NCBI GenBank assembly: GCA_023442465.1
Contig: JAEZZQ010000015.1
Coordinates: 496,001 to 560,000 of the forward strand
Source: Bacillota bacterium
GTDB taxonomy: Bacteria > Bacillota > Clostridia > Lachnospirales > Lachnospiraceae
Reading direction: 5' to 3'
DNA length: 64,000 nt
The position numbers and the translations under genes are program-made. This document shows, piece by piece, positions 45,445 to 54,477 of the stretch (its first letter is position 1; each line of letters starts with the position of its first letter). Under the pieces are notes generated by a model. It was not told the DNA's origin. It was given only the letters and a program-made list of their open reading frames with translations, and did no database searches.

Positions 45445-46530
45445 TTAGTATACGATTCTGTTTCTTCCGGCCTCTTTTCCCCTATAAAGCTTTCCATCCA
45501 CATCGTTAATGGAATGTTCTATATCTTTTTGAAAATCGAACTCACTCAGCCCGAAAGTCATCGTTACTTTTATTGTTTCTCCCATGTAGCGCATCTCCAG
45601 CTTCCTTATCCTCTTTTGAAGTTCCTCCAAAAGGATCAGCGCATCATCTCCGTTGACATTATCGAAGGCGAACAGGAACTCTTCTCCCCCCCAACGGCAT
45701 ACCCGGCCCTTTTCACCGGCCGTTTCTATAAATATGGATGCCAAATGGCGCAGCACGATGTCTCCGCATTCGTGACCATAGTTGTCGTTTACCGCCTTAA
45801 AGAAATCGATATCACCAAGGGCTAACGACAGGTTGTCGATCTTCCCTTCTCTGCATTCCCTCTCCTTCTTCTCCAAATACTCACTCATGCTCCGTCTGTT
45901 GAATAATCCGGTAAGGGGGTCTATCGCTGCCAGTCTGTGAAGCTTTTCATTATATATGACGAGCTTCTTCTCCATCTCTTGAGAATCCTCGGTAAACACC
46001 GACAAAATCGTCATCGTAGCGATAAATACGAAAACGGTATTGATGGTCTGGAATATGATATAGGTTCGCATCTCCAATAAATAAATCGGTTCATACTGAA
46101 GAGTGTAGGCATACAAAGCCAGACGGAACAAGCAAAGTATCACACCCATTATAATCTTCCATTGAAGCTTGCTATAGCTGGTCGTAAAATTCAGCGCCAA
46201 CAGCACGAATACGAAATGCTGTACACCGCAATCCCATCCAAATCCTCTGATGAAAGCAATAATCCAGATTCCCATCAGTATATGAACGAATATGATAGAC
46301 ATCTTCGTTCTATTCAAATATGTTGTATAAAAAGATGCTACATAAGCACAAAATAACGGCACACACAATACGATTGGCTTAATATCTCCTGTCACAAAAA
46401 AAGTGCATAAAAGAAGAAGAAAATAAATGCACATAATGATGGAGTTTAGCCTGAGTATGATAGAGGCCTTCTTCGTTTCATTTTCGCTCTTCACATCCCG
46501 GAATAACATTTCCGCAAATTTATGAACCAT
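45445..46530 (-). CDS. Membrane diguanylate cyclase (GGDEF)
   Basis: The protein makes c-di-GMP from two GTP. Of 361 residues, about 25-190 hold six membrane helices without an obvious ligand domain, and about 200-361 are a GGDEF domain with DPLTGLFNRRSM, DIDFFKAVNDNYGHECGD and the active-site loop RWGGEEF. No RxxD inhibitory site is visible five residues before the loop, so feedback inhibition may be absent. It leads an operon with the zinc-ribbon and TPM genes and has its own promoter. A PilZ effector at 3.5-4.2 kb is a possible reader of its product. Confidence 0.93.
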   Translation of the reverse strand: MVHKFAEMLFRDVKSENETKKASIILRLNSIIMCIYFLLLLCTFFVTGDIKPIVLCVPLFCAYVASFYTTYLNRTKMSIIFVHILMGIWIIAFIRGFGWDCGVQHFVFVLLALNFTTSYSKLQWKIIMGVILCLFRLALYAYTLQYEPIYLLEMRTYIIFQTINTVFVFIATMTILSVFTEDSQEMEKKLVIYNEKLHRLAAIDPLTGLFNRRSMSEYLEKKERECREGKIDNLSLALGDIDFFKAVNDNYGHECGDIVLRHLASIFIETAGEKGRVCRWGGEEFLFAFDNVNGDDALILLEELQKRIRKLEMRYMGETIKVTMTFGLSEFDFQKDIEHSINDVDGKLYRGKEAGRNRIVY

Positions 46531-46580
46531 TTCAAACCTCCGGTATAAGGCTGCCCTGCACGATTTCCCTATATGACGAT

Positions 46581-46609
46581 ATTATAACTTACCTTTTACC
46601 ATTTATCAA
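46581..46609 (-). promoter_or_regulatory. Sigma-A promoter of the GGDEF operon
   Basis: TTGATA (46604-46609), 17-base spacer and perfect TATAAT (46581-46586) on the minus strand. The promoter starts immediately after the upstream gene's terminator, so the operon is an independent unit with a leader of about 45 bases. Confidence 0.8.
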
Positions 46610-46611
46610 AC

Positions 46612-46662
46612 AAAAAAAGCATCTATGGAACAATCACTAATAAACTATTGTCCCACAGATGC
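46612..46662 (-). terminator. Intrinsic terminator after the DUF6179-like gene
   Basis: GCATCTATGGAACAAT (46619-46634) and ATTGTCCCACAGATGC (46647-46662) form a 16-position stem with two non-Watson-Crick positions and a 12-base loop, followed on the minus strand by seven T. It ends the gene whose stop lies 53 bases upstream. Confidence 0.85.
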
Positions 46663-46714
46663 GATATGTCACCTGATTTTTTCTTTTTACAATGTTATCC
46701 TATGCGGCTTGTTA

Positions 46715-47524
46715 CTATCCGTGCACATAATTTTTATATTCCACCGCAAAAGAATGCATATCTTCCTGTAAATAACTTTCCGCTTCTACACAGAAATCCT
46801 TTTCCTCTCTCTTGCGATATTCTTGCTCCATAAATAAATGGAGCAGTGTCTTCATCTTATGCTCTATCTCCTCCACACTTCCCTTACGTACCTCCATTTC
46901 CTGCTCCAGCATTCTTCTTACGATGTATCTCATGACGAGCGCGCTTACATTGAGGAATAATTCTTTATATCCCCTATGATATTCCTTCTGCGCCTCAATG
47001 ATATAGGTTCTGGGAAAGGCCTGAAGAAAGCGCTGTTCCAATCGTATTGCTTTTAAATAACTGTAAATCAAATCCACACCGCAAAGCTCATCCGGCATAT
47101 TTACAAGCAACGGATAATCCAAGGTCAACATATGGTTCTGAGGAAAAAATCGCGCATCGTAATGCACAAAAAATGCCGGCATTCCCCTTACTACCGTATC
47201 GTAGCAGCAAAGGCTTCCATAGGAATCGAAGTTCACCATGATTTCTTCATATATGGTCTTCGCTTCGCTCACCTTGTCCATAACAAGCTGAAAGCCTTCC
47301 TTATACGCCTCCATGGCACTCTTTCCCGCTCCTCTTTCGACAATTTGTGTGTGTTCAGATCCATTCACTCCCCGCAAGTACATCTCTCTTTCCTCAATGC
47401 AGTACAGCACTGCCCCCATAAGCTGCTGCGCCTTCTCGTAGGTTATGGAGGTGCTCTCTTTGCTGGTGTATTTCTCTGTTAAATATTTTACGACCGGAAG
47501 CAATTCTTCTATCCCGTATTCCAT
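46715..47524 (-). CDS. Uncharacterised protein resembling DUF6179
   Basis: A 269-residue soluble, mostly helical protein (IEELLPVVKYLTEKYTS at the start; many Glu, Tyr, Leu). From memory it resembles the DUF6179 family of Clostridia; I cannot verify this. No catalytic motif, membrane segment or signal is visible. It lies after a DUF6323-like gene with a deleted copy of repeat B in the gap, and such pairs recur in Lachnospiraceae as I recall. Function unknown. GGGGAACGCT precedes the ATG and a strong terminator follows. Confidence 0.6.
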   Translation of the reverse strand: MEYGIEELLPVVKYLTEKYTSKESTSITYEKAQQLMGAVLYCIEEREMYLRGVNGSEHTQIVERGAGKSAMEAYKEGFQLVMDKVSEAKTIYEEIMVNFDSYGSLCCYDTVVRGMPAFFVHYDARFFPQNHMLTLDYPLLVNMPDELCGVDLIYSYLKAIRLEQRFLQAFPRTYIIEAQKEYHRGYKELFLNVSALVMRYIVRRMLEQEMEVRKGSVEEIEHKMKTLLHLFMEQEYRKREEKDFCVEAESYLQEDMHSFAVEYKNYVHG

Positions 47525-47559
47525 AGCGTTCCCCTTTCTTTTAGGACCGTAAGTTTTTC

Positions 47560-47625
47560 GTTACTGTTCAATCACGTTCTTACGCAGCTTAACAGTAAGT
47601 GTTAGGCCACTGTGTGAACAACAAC
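47560..47625 (+). repeat. Repeat family B, internally deleted copy
   Basis: The left terminal segment GTTACTGTTCA is joined directly to the right half of the element (ATCACGTTCTTACGCAGCTT onward), ending near GTGAACAACAAC. About 67 bases of the 133-base element are missing, including the second hairpin. It lies in the gap between the DUF6323-like and DUF6179-like genes. Confidence 0.8.
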
Positions 47626-47631
47626 AGATTT

Positions 47632-48171
47632 TCAACTTAGTTCCTCATACAGCACCTGAAGGTATAAATCCCTGTCCCAGCGCTGTTCCTCCGAAAACAT
47701 CTCGTAATCCCCCTTCCCTCCGCTGCTTATATAGCCCCGATAACCGGCGCGCACGGCGCGGGCAAATCGTTCTAAGCAAGTTTCCTGGAGGTACTCGACG
47801 GAACCGAAACAGATTTCTTCATATAATTCCCTCATCACCTCAATCAATTCATCATCCGTCAGATTATCCTCAGCTTCATTCTTATACAAATAAAAAACTT
47901 CCTGAAGCTGTGCCAAGGTATCCGCATAGTTATCCCTGTCAATATATTGGGAATCGCAAAAAGCTTGTATAAGCTGCGGCAGTATTCCCTCCCCGAATTC
48001 CACCCTCCTTTGCTTTTTCAAAGCATCCTGCCTGCACTGTACCAGCATCCTGGCTTCCTCCTGCGTCAATGCCAGCCCGAACTTCTGTGTCTTTTCGTTG
48101 CATGCGACTACCCTTTCAAGCTCTTGTTTCTGCCCCGCTGCCGCGAGTACTTCAAATAGTTCCTCCTGCAT
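47632..48171 (-). CDS. Uncharacterised protein resembling DUF6323
   Basis: A 179-residue soluble helical protein. From ATG 48171, eight bases after AGGGG, it starts MQEELFEVLAAAG; an in-frame GTG at 48180 is less likely. The segments FGLALTQEEARMLVQCRQDAL, shortened here as LTQEEARMLVQCR, and DNLTDDELIEVMRELYEE fit what I remember of DUF6323. No enzymatic motif is apparent. Full and deleted copies of repeat B lie immediately upstream and downstream, so the gene is framed by the repeat. Confidence 0.6.
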   Translation of the reverse strand: MQEELFEVLAAAGQKQELERVVACNEKTQKFGLALTQEEARMLVQCRQDALKKQRRVEFGEGILPQLIQAFCDSQYIDRDNYADTLAQLQEVFYLYKNEAEDNLTDDELIEVMRELYEEICFGSVEYLQETCLERFARAVRAGYRGYISSGGKGDYEMFSEEQRWDRDLYLQVLYEELS

Positions 48172-48217
48172 ATATAACACCCCTCTTTTTTCACACTTAT
48201 TACTTAGGTAATTACTC

Positions 48218-48349
48218 GTTATTGTTCACCAGTAGCTCAACACTTGCTGTCAAGCTACATAAGAACGTGATTCAAGAGATGATTTCTGCTTCGCAGAGCG
48301 AATTTAAATGCAGAAATCATGTGTTACTGAGAACGAAGTGAACAGTAAC
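48218..48349 (-). repeat. Repeat family B, full copy (inverted orientation)
   Basis: 132 bases, about 90% identical by eye to the reverse complement of the copy at 61681-61813. Terminal inverted repeats (GTTATTGTTCAC and GTGAACAGTAAC) and the internal stem GATTTCTGC/GCAGAAATC are preserved. It lies upstream of the DUF6323-like gene, whose promoter must be near or in it. Confidence 0.88.
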
Positions 48350-48425
48350 AATTATTCATTTTATACCAAAGATATTTAAATACAAGAATTGAAAAAAAGT
48401 CATTTTTATGGTATTATATATGTAG

Positions 48426-48456
48426 AAAGAGAGACAATGATTTATCGTCTCTCTTT
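48426..48456 (-). terminator. Possible terminator of the membrane chemoreceptor gene
   Basis: AAAGAGAGAC and GTCTCTCTTT form a perfect 10-bp stem with an 11-base loop 26 bases past the chemoreceptor stop codon. The U-tract on the minus strand is short (within CTTTCT), so efficiency is uncertain. Confidence 0.55.
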
Positions 48457-48481
48457 TATCCGGTGTACTGTATTGACTTCT

Positions 48482-49984
48482 TTATTTCCGTTCCATCATG
48501 CGCAGTTCCTCAGCATTCTCGTTAAGACCTTCCATAACTCGCGCCAAGGTCGCCACTCTTTCCAGATTCCACTTGCTTCCTTCGTAGGTTTCATTGGCAC
48601 CTGCCGTTACTTCCTCGGTTACAGCCGATACATTTCCTATACTTTCAATAATCATACGGTTGGAGGCGGATACCGTACCCACCATGGATTTCAGCCTTCC
48701 CATCTGTCCGAAAATATCCTCCGTACTCGTTTGAATCCGCTTGAAATTATTCGCCGTGTCGTTTACATATCCGCCCTGTATCTTATTACTATCCAAAAGT
48801 CCTCCAACGGATTCCGTTACCTCGCTTAAGGATTTTGTAATATTTTCAATCAAGTCATTGATATCTCCGGTCGCATGGCTAGTCTGTCCTGCAAGGCTGG
48901 ATATCTCAGAAGCAACTACTGCAAAGCCCCTTCCTGCTTCTCCGGCTCTGGCGGCCTCAATGCTGGCATTCAGAGCAAGCAATCCCGTCTGTGATGCCAC
49001 ATTGCTGATAAGTGCCATAATTCCCTGCATCTTATCGGCATAAGCCAAAAGCTCCTTCATCTCCTGTGCTACCTTCCGGCTGGCTTCCTCGGATATGCTC
49101 ATCTGGTGAATCAGTTGTTCCATCGCATCCCGGCCATTGGTAAGGTTCTGCTCCGCATTTTTTATATCGTTCATAATAGAGTCCGTAACTTCCTCTACCG
49201 CCTCGATGCTCTTGTTGATTTCTTCCGTATTCTTTTGCTGCTGCAAAATTGCCGCTACCGCATCGTTAGCCCCTCCTGTAAGCTCCTCCATGGCACCCTT
49301 CGTCACCTCGATGGATTTCTCCAGCTGCTCCGTCTCTCCCGCAGCCTTATTAATATCGGCGGTCATAGAATCTGCCACCTGCAGAACCGTTTGCAGCACT
49401 TCCTCCGAATGCGATTTTTCTCTGTCCACCCGCTCTATATTGGCATTATTTATCTTGGAAATTTTGGAATGTGCCATTAGCGTAAAGACTCCGGTCAATA
49501 TAAGACATGCAAACATGATTTCCGTATCCGTAATATCCTTCGCAGACATCTCCATCGTCATAAACTTGTCTACCGTTAAGACGGCATTTGCAAGCAGCGC
49601 ATAGATTCCGAGAATTATAGATAGCTTCATATCTACATATACGGCTAATATTACAAAGATCACTATCACATAGCAAAACGACAGGCTGGTATATGAAGTA
49701 AATAAAATATATGTATAAAGCAGTAAAAAGCCTACGCTTGTAATATAGCGGACCGCCTTAGTCTCCTTCTTCTTAAAATAAGCCAGTATCGCTAAAATAC
49801 TTGGGAGAATACAACAGGCTGCCACTATGGCATAGGATCCTATCGTCCTCGCTCCCTTTAATACCTCTATCAAATAGGCTGCCGCGAGAATGGCATTCAT
49901 AATACAGACACCGACTATCGCCGTATAGTTTCTGCTCTGCTCCGCTACTCTTTCATCTGTTAAATCTAACTGTACTCCATTCAT
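48482..49984 (-). CDS. Methyl-accepting chemotaxis protein, multi-pass membrane type
   Basis: The 500-residue receptor has six hydrophobic helices between about 25 and 185 with almost no extracellular domain, then a cytoplasmic coiled coil with the signalling hairpin (QTGLLALNASIEAARAGEAGRGFAVVA split as ALNASIEAARAGE and GRGFAVVASE). It probably senses a membrane-related cue such as energy state or a hydrophobic ligand; that is inference. AAGGAG precedes the ATG by nine bases. No methylation sites could be assigned with confidence. Confidence 0.92.
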   Translation of the reverse strand: MNGVQLDLTDERVAEQSRNYTAIVGVCIMNAILAAAYLIEVLKGARTIGSYAIVAACCILPSILAILAYFKKKETKAVRYITSVGFLLLYTYILFTSYTSLSFCYVIVIFVILAVYVDMKLSIILGIYALLANAVLTVDKFMTMEMSAKDITDTEIMFACLILTGVFTLMAHSKISKINNANIERVDREKSHSEEVLQTVLQVADSMTADINKAAGETEQLEKSIEVTKGAMEELTGGANDAVAAILQQQKNTEEINKSIEAVEEVTDSIMNDIKNAEQNLTNGRDAMEQLIHQMSISEEASRKVAQEMKELLAYADKMQGIMALISNVASQTGLLALNASIEAARAGEAGRGFAVVASEISSLAGQTSHATGDINDLIENITKSLSEVTESVGGLLDSNKIQGGYVNDTANNFKRIQTSTEDIFGQMGRLKSMVGTVSASNRMIIESIGNVSAVTEEVTAGANETYEGSKWNLERVATLARVMEGLNENAEELRMMERK

Positions 49985-50135
49985 TTCTTATCTGCTCCTT
50001 CCATTGACCCTTAGGATTATTGTAAATACGTTACTTTTTGTTCACTATATTACTATTATCGTTCAAATTAAACAAAATATCAAGATAAAATTCACATTTA
50101 ATTATAGATATTATTGAAATATACATAGAATTGTA

Positions 50136-50164
50136 TTGATAAATCGTATTCTCTGATACATAAT
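50136..50164 (+). promoter_or_regulatory. Sigma-A promoter of the moxR operon
   Basis: TTGATA (50136-50141), 17-base spacer and CATAAT (50159-50164), with a leader of about 50 bases before the moxR ATG. The 237-base gap to the divergent chemoreceptor gene is very AT-rich. Confidence 0.65.
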
Positions 50165-50221
50165 AAAAATATATTTATTTTCTTACATAATATTACTTTC
50201 TTATAAAGGGGGACAAATGCA

Positions 50222-51160
50222 ATGCCTCAATCCGAAACGCTTCAAAAAATCATAAGCAATATGGAAACTGTCATCGTTGGCAAACGCAATGTCATTGAGC
50301 TTTCTCTCATCGCACTGCTTTCCGACGGCCATCTTCTGTTAGAGGATGTACCCGGGGTGGGTAAGACCACCTTGGCAAAGTCGTTGGCCCAATCTATCGA
50401 ATGCAGCTTTGCCCGAGTTCAATTCACTCCTGATACTCTCCCAAGCGACGTTACCGGCATGACGGTATACAATATGCAAACGGGCGAGTTTCGTTACTGT
50501 GAGGGAGTTGTGATGAACGATATTCTTCTCGCCGATGAAATCAACCGCACTTCACCGAAGACGCAGGCCAGTCTCTTGGAAGCCATGGAAGAGCACCAGG
50601 TGACGGTGGATGGCAATACCTATTCCCTGCCCCAGCTTTTCATGGTAATCGCCACGCAAAATCCTATCGAACAGCTCGGTACCTATCGTCTGCCTGAAGC
50701 CCAGCTGGATCGCTTTATGATGAAGATTTCCATGGGATATCCTGAAAAAATCAAGGAAGAGACGGATATCGTCCGCCGTATCATGGAGGGCGAGCCTTTA
50801 AAAAGCCTTCTTCCCGTTTCATCCAGGGAGGAGATTCTTCATATAAAGGAAGAAGTCAACGCCGTGACCGTACATGAAGATATTATTACCTATGCCGTAG
50901 AAATCGCCCGCAATACGAGGAAGAGCCGTTATCTTACTCTGGGCGCCAGCCCCCGGGCCGCTATCGCACTGACCCGCGCAGCAAGAAGCCGGGCTTACCT
51001 TCTCGGACGCTCCTATGTTACGCCGGAGGATATTACCGTGCTCGCGCAGCCGGTGCTCATGCACCGTCTCGTCCTTTCCTCAGAAGCCAGATTGGAAGGG
51101 AAAAAGGAAAAGGATATTTTGGAAGAAGCACTTCATCAGACAAAGGTACCCATTCTATGA
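50222..51160 (+). CDS. MoxR-family AAA+ ATPase
   Basis: MoxR ATPases act as chaperones that mature or insert partner proteins. The 312-residue product has Walker A EDVPGVGKTTLAKSLA, Walker B ILLADEINRTSPKTQASLLEAMEEHQ (here as LLADEINR and SLLEAMEEHQ), the sensor ATQNPIEQ and the arginine region RLPEAQLDRF. AAGGGGG precedes the ATG. It overlaps the DUF58 gene by four bases, the standard MoxR-DUF58-transglutaminase arrangement. Confidence 0.95.
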   Translation: MPQSETLQKIISNMETVIVGKRNVIELSLIALLSDGHLLLEDVPGVGKTTLAKSLAQSIECSFARVQFTPDTLPSDVTGMTVYNMQTGEFRYCEGVVMNDILLADEINRTSPKTQASLLEAMEEHQVTVDGNTYSLPQLFMVIATQNPIEQLGTYRLPEAQLDRFMMKISMGYPEKIKEETDIVRRIMEGEPLKSLLPVSSREEILHIKEEVNAVTVHEDIITYAVEIARNTRKSRYLTLGASPRAAIALTRAARSRAYLLGRSYVTPEDITVLAQPVLMHRLVLSSEARLEGKKEKDILEEALHQTKVPIL

Positions 51161-52239
51161 GAAAAATAATTTATTTTATTTTTTTAATCGGTTCTATCGT
51201 ATTGGCCAGCTTTCGGGGAGGCAATATTCCATATATGCTGTTTTACTTCGCCCTGCTCATTCCCGTTCTTGCCCTTACCTATTCCATGTATGTTTATTTC
51301 CGCTTTAAAATCGTACAGGAGGTTTCCCGGACTGTGGTGAAAGCGAAGGAGGTTCCCTACCGCCTTATTCTGGCAAACGAGGATTTCATCCCGTTTACGG
51401 ACATTACTCTTCACTATTTTTCCGATATGGTAACGATAGAAGAGCGCAAGGATATAAATAACTTATGCCTGCTTCCCCATCAGATTCTGCGTGTGGATAC
51501 AAAGATGTACTGTAAATACAGGGGTACCTATCCGGTAGGAGTAAAAAGCGTCTCCGTTACGGACTTCTTAGGGTTGTTTACCATTACCTACCCCATGGCG
51601 ACGCAGGTCAGGCTTACCGCCATGCCCCGTATCCTTCCTTTAGAACTCCTTATGGCAGACCTGCAAAAGAAAGATCCTAAGAACACTCGTTTCTCCGTTT
51701 CCAAGCTTCAGGAGCTTCCCGATTACGAAGCGCGCCCATACCGTCCCGGAGACCAGTTAAAATACATACATTGGAAGAATTCTGCCAAAACCGGTGAGCT
51801 TCTCGTTCGGAAACAAATGCCGGAAGAACTGTTCGAAACCGTAATCATCATGGATTTATCTCCCATTCCGGGAGATATCGATATCCGTCTGCAAACGGAA
51901 GATAATATTATCGAGTCCGTAATCGCCTTCGTACACGACTATTATTTGAAGCAGATTCCCGTTCGCGTCGTATATATGGAGGATGATAAGTTAAAGGAGC
52001 TTCTCATAAATGCCCGGACCGGCTTCGAGCGGTTTTATGAAATCTGTGCTGCACTTTCCTTTCAGTCTTCTCTTCCCTTAGAAAAGGTATGGGCAAATTA
52101 TAGTTCTCAAGCAGCTCATTCCTATGCCGTCATCCTCATTACTTCCTCTGTCTCAGGCGATTTAAGGCGTTATACGGAGGAAAACGGCAGAATCGGCAAC
52201 GAAGTGATTCTAATCGATACCGGAGGATTGTCCCTATGA
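51157..52239 (+). CDS. DUF58 protein, MoxR partner
   Basis: The 360-residue protein has two N-terminal membrane helices (about 5-45), a beta-rich middle domain and the DUF58 core with ARPYRPGDQLKYIHWKNSAKTGELLVRK (seen as YRPGDQLKYIHWKNSAKTG), followed by a vWA-like segment with a DLSPIPGDI loop in place of the usual DxSxS. It overlaps both neighbours by four bases, so the trio is translated as a unit. It is expected to act with MoxR at the membrane. Confidence 0.92.
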   Translation: MRKIIYFIFLIGSIVLASFRGGNIPYMLFYFALLIPVLALTYSMYVYFRFKIVQEVSRTVVKAKEVPYRLILANEDFIPFTDITLHYFSDMVTIEERKDINNLCLLPHQILRVDTKMYCKYRGTYPVGVKSVSVTDFLGLFTITYPMATQVRLTAMPRILPLELLMADLQKKDPKNTRFSVSKLQELPDYEARPYRPGDQLKYIHWKNSAKTGELLVRKQMPEELFETVIIMDLSPIPGDIDIRLQTEDNIIESVIAFVHDYYLKQIPVRVVYMEDDKLKELLINARTGFERFYEICAALSFQSSLPLEKVWANYSSQAAHSYAVILITSSVSGDLRRYTEENGRIGNEVILIDTGGLSL

Positions 52240-54470
52240 AAAATTGGATTGTCAAAAAGACCGGAAGCTTAAGAAAATATTACGAAATACTTTATTCCGC
52301 TGCCCTTTGCATGGGCCTTATTCTGCTTGCTGACAGCTTGTTTTCACTTCCCTATCGCACTGCTTTTTTCCTGCTTTCCTCCCTGCTTTGGCAATTTTTC
52401 ATTTATACGGCGGAAGAAAGAAATCTCCGGTTTCCATTGTGGGGCTGTCTGGCCGTATTGCTCGTCCTTGTCTACCTGTTTTTATATGCCGGAGGAAAAA
52501 ATCTCGTTCCATATTTCTATTTCCTCGGTTTGGCCTCGGTTTGCGTTCCGCTTTCCATCCTGTGCTATCTGGCCGGTCAAAGACTATGGCTGAAAGCTTT
52601 GCTCTGCTTTTCTCAGCTTATTTGCCTGATTGTTTTCAGCATACAGAAGCTTTCTCTCTCCAAATGGGCCGTATGCCTCATTTTATTCTGCTTTCTGCTC
52701 TTTCTCGCAGAGCTTTCCTGTGCGTTTTCCGAAGGAAAAGCAGGACAGAAAATACTTTACCTGACCCCCTTCTTTTTCCTGGCCATGCTGTTTCTATTCT
52801 TTCTGCCCGTGAAGGAAACGCCAATCCGATGGCATACAGTAAAAAATGTGGTCAAAGCGGTACGGGAGGAACTAACCGCCCTCATTATAAATGCAGAGTA
52901 TTTCTTTTCGGGAAGCAGCGGCAGCTATTCCCTAAGTTTTGCCGGTTATGACGAGGATAGCGGAATCGGAGGCAAAGTCCTTTCTTCCGACAGTCCACAG
53001 CTTTCCATTATCGGCGACCAGACCAAGGCTCCTCTTTATCTGGCGGGAAACATACGTGATTTCTATAACGGTCATGGTTGGGAACTGCGCGCAGCAGGGA
53101 AGCCTTACGAGGGAGAAGAATACCTCCTGCAATACGATGGGCTGATGTCCTCCCTTTCACAGAGCATTTATTCACAGGAGGATATTGAAGAGCTGATAAG
53201 CTACAGCTATTACAATATTACCTATAAAAGCTTGAAGACAAAGAGCCTGTTCTTCGCCCCATTTACCCAGAACATCCTGCTTTTTAACGAAAAACCCACC
53301 GCCTCTGCTTACGGTGACGGGCTCCGGCTTTCCAAAGCACAAGGTATGGGCTTTCATTATCAGCTAAATCTTATGGAGCTTAATTATTCTGACGAAAGAG
53401 TAAAACAGCTTTTAAGAGGGCATGCATGGAAGGTCACTCCTTCCCTTACACAAGCAGCCGCTGAGAGGCAGAGCTTCATTCATGAACATTATACGCTCCT
53501 TCCTGATTCACTCCCTTCCCGTGTCTATTCTCTGGCGGAAGAAATTACATCCAAAGAAGATAACGACTATGACCGCATGAAGGCAATCGAGAATTATCTG
53601 AGCGAATATACTTATACTACTTCTCCCCAGCCGCTTCCCGAAGAAGCGGACGTAGTCGACGGATTCCTCTTCGAAAGCAGAACCGGCTACTGTACATATT
53701 TTGCCTCTGCCATGGCGGTTCTCGGACGCTGTGAGGGCATTCCTACCCGCTATGTGGAGGGCTTTGTTTCTAATGGTTCCTATCACTATGATAACCGTAC
53801 CCTGAACCTCTCCGGTAACAATGCTCATGCATGGGTGGAAGCATATATCGATAATATCGGCTGGATTCCCTACGACCCTACGCCCCGCTACTACGTAGTC
53901 ACTAATACGGCATGGGGGCAAAGCGGGGAAACTGCCGTTGCCGCTGCCATCACTCCGCCAACCATTCCTTATACAAATCCTTCTCCGGTTCCTGAAGAAA
54001 GCGAAACCTATGAAATCAGCAATTTCTCCGTTCTGGAAAGCGGGAAGGAACTTTTACTCTTCGTTTTGGATGGTCTGCTCCTTATGTGTATCGTGAGCTT
54101 CATTATCTTCCTTCTTCTTCTCTTACGAAACCAATTGCAGCACCGCCGTTACATGGCAGTAAGCGATTATGAGAAGATACAGTTTCACATGAAAAAAGCC
54201 TTCCAATTCGGAAGGCTGTATGGTTATCCCATAGAAGCAGGAGAAACCCTTTCGGATTACGGCACCAGGACCGAAGGTGGTCTGGACACATCCGAATACT
54301 CTTTTTTAGATATATGTGATTTGTTCCAAAGCATCCGCTTCGGCGGCCGCCCTATCTCAGACATGAATATCAAGATGATGGAGGCTTATACCTCCTCCTT
54401 GCAAAAAAAATATCTGAAGCAATGCAGCCGTATGAAACGTCTGCTGTATTTCGTAATGCCGACTTCGTAA
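52236..54470 (+). CDS. Membrane transglutaminase-like protein (TgpA type)
   Basis: The 744-residue protein starts with six to seven membrane helices (about 15-190), then an extracellular domain with a transglutaminase core: catalytic Cys in TGYCTYFASAMAVL, His in NNAHAWVEAY and Asp in WIPYDPTP (about 485-550). One more membrane helix (about 605-628) is followed by a cytoplasmic DUF4129-like tail. Such proteins act in envelope or protein cross-linking or proteolysis; the substrate is unknown. The end is seven bases from the convergent cupin gene, with no clear terminator between. Confidence 0.9.
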   Translation: MKNWIVKKTGSLRKYYEILYSAALCMGLILLADSLFSLPYRTAFFLLSSLLWQFFIYTAEERNLRFPLWGCLAVLLVLVYLFLYAGGKNLVPYFYFLGLASVCVPLSILCYLAGQRLWLKALLCFSQLICLIVFSIQKLSLSKWAVCLILFCFLLFLAELSCAFSEGKAGQKILYLTPFFFLAMLFLFFLPVKETPIRWHTVKNVVKAVREELTALIINAEYFFSGSSGSYSLSFAGYDEDSGIGGKVLSSDSPQLSIIGDQTKAPLYLAGNIRDFYNGHGWELRAAGKPYEGEEYLLQYDGLMSSLSQSIYSQEDIEELISYSYYNITYKSLKTKSLFFAPFTQNILLFNEKPTASAYGDGLRLSKAQGMGFHYQLNLMELNYSDERVKQLLRGHAWKVTPSLTQAAAERQSFIHEHYTLLPDSLPSRVYSLAEEITSKEDNDYDRMKAIENYLSEYTYTTSPQPLPEEADVVDGFLFESRTGYCTYFASAMAVLGRCEGIPTRYVEGFVSNGSYHYDNRTLNLSGNNAHAWVEAYIDNIGWIPYDPTPRYYVVTNTAWGQSGETAVAAAITPPTIPYTNPSPVPEESETYEISNFSVLESGKELLLFVLDGLLLMCIVSFIIFLLLLLRNQLQHRRYMAVSDYEKIQFHMKKAFQFGRLYGYPIEAGETLSDYGTRTEGGLDTSEYSFLDICDLFQSIRFGGRPISDMNIKMMEAYTSSLQKKYLKQCSRMKRLLYFVMPTS

Positions 54471-54477
54471 AGAGAAG

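Noticed and set aside
50048..50100. Sigma-D-like promoter (AACGATAA) upstream of the membrane chemoreceptor
   Set aside because: The -10 matches at six of eight positions, but no TAAA-like -35 stands at 15-16 bases, so the call is not supported.
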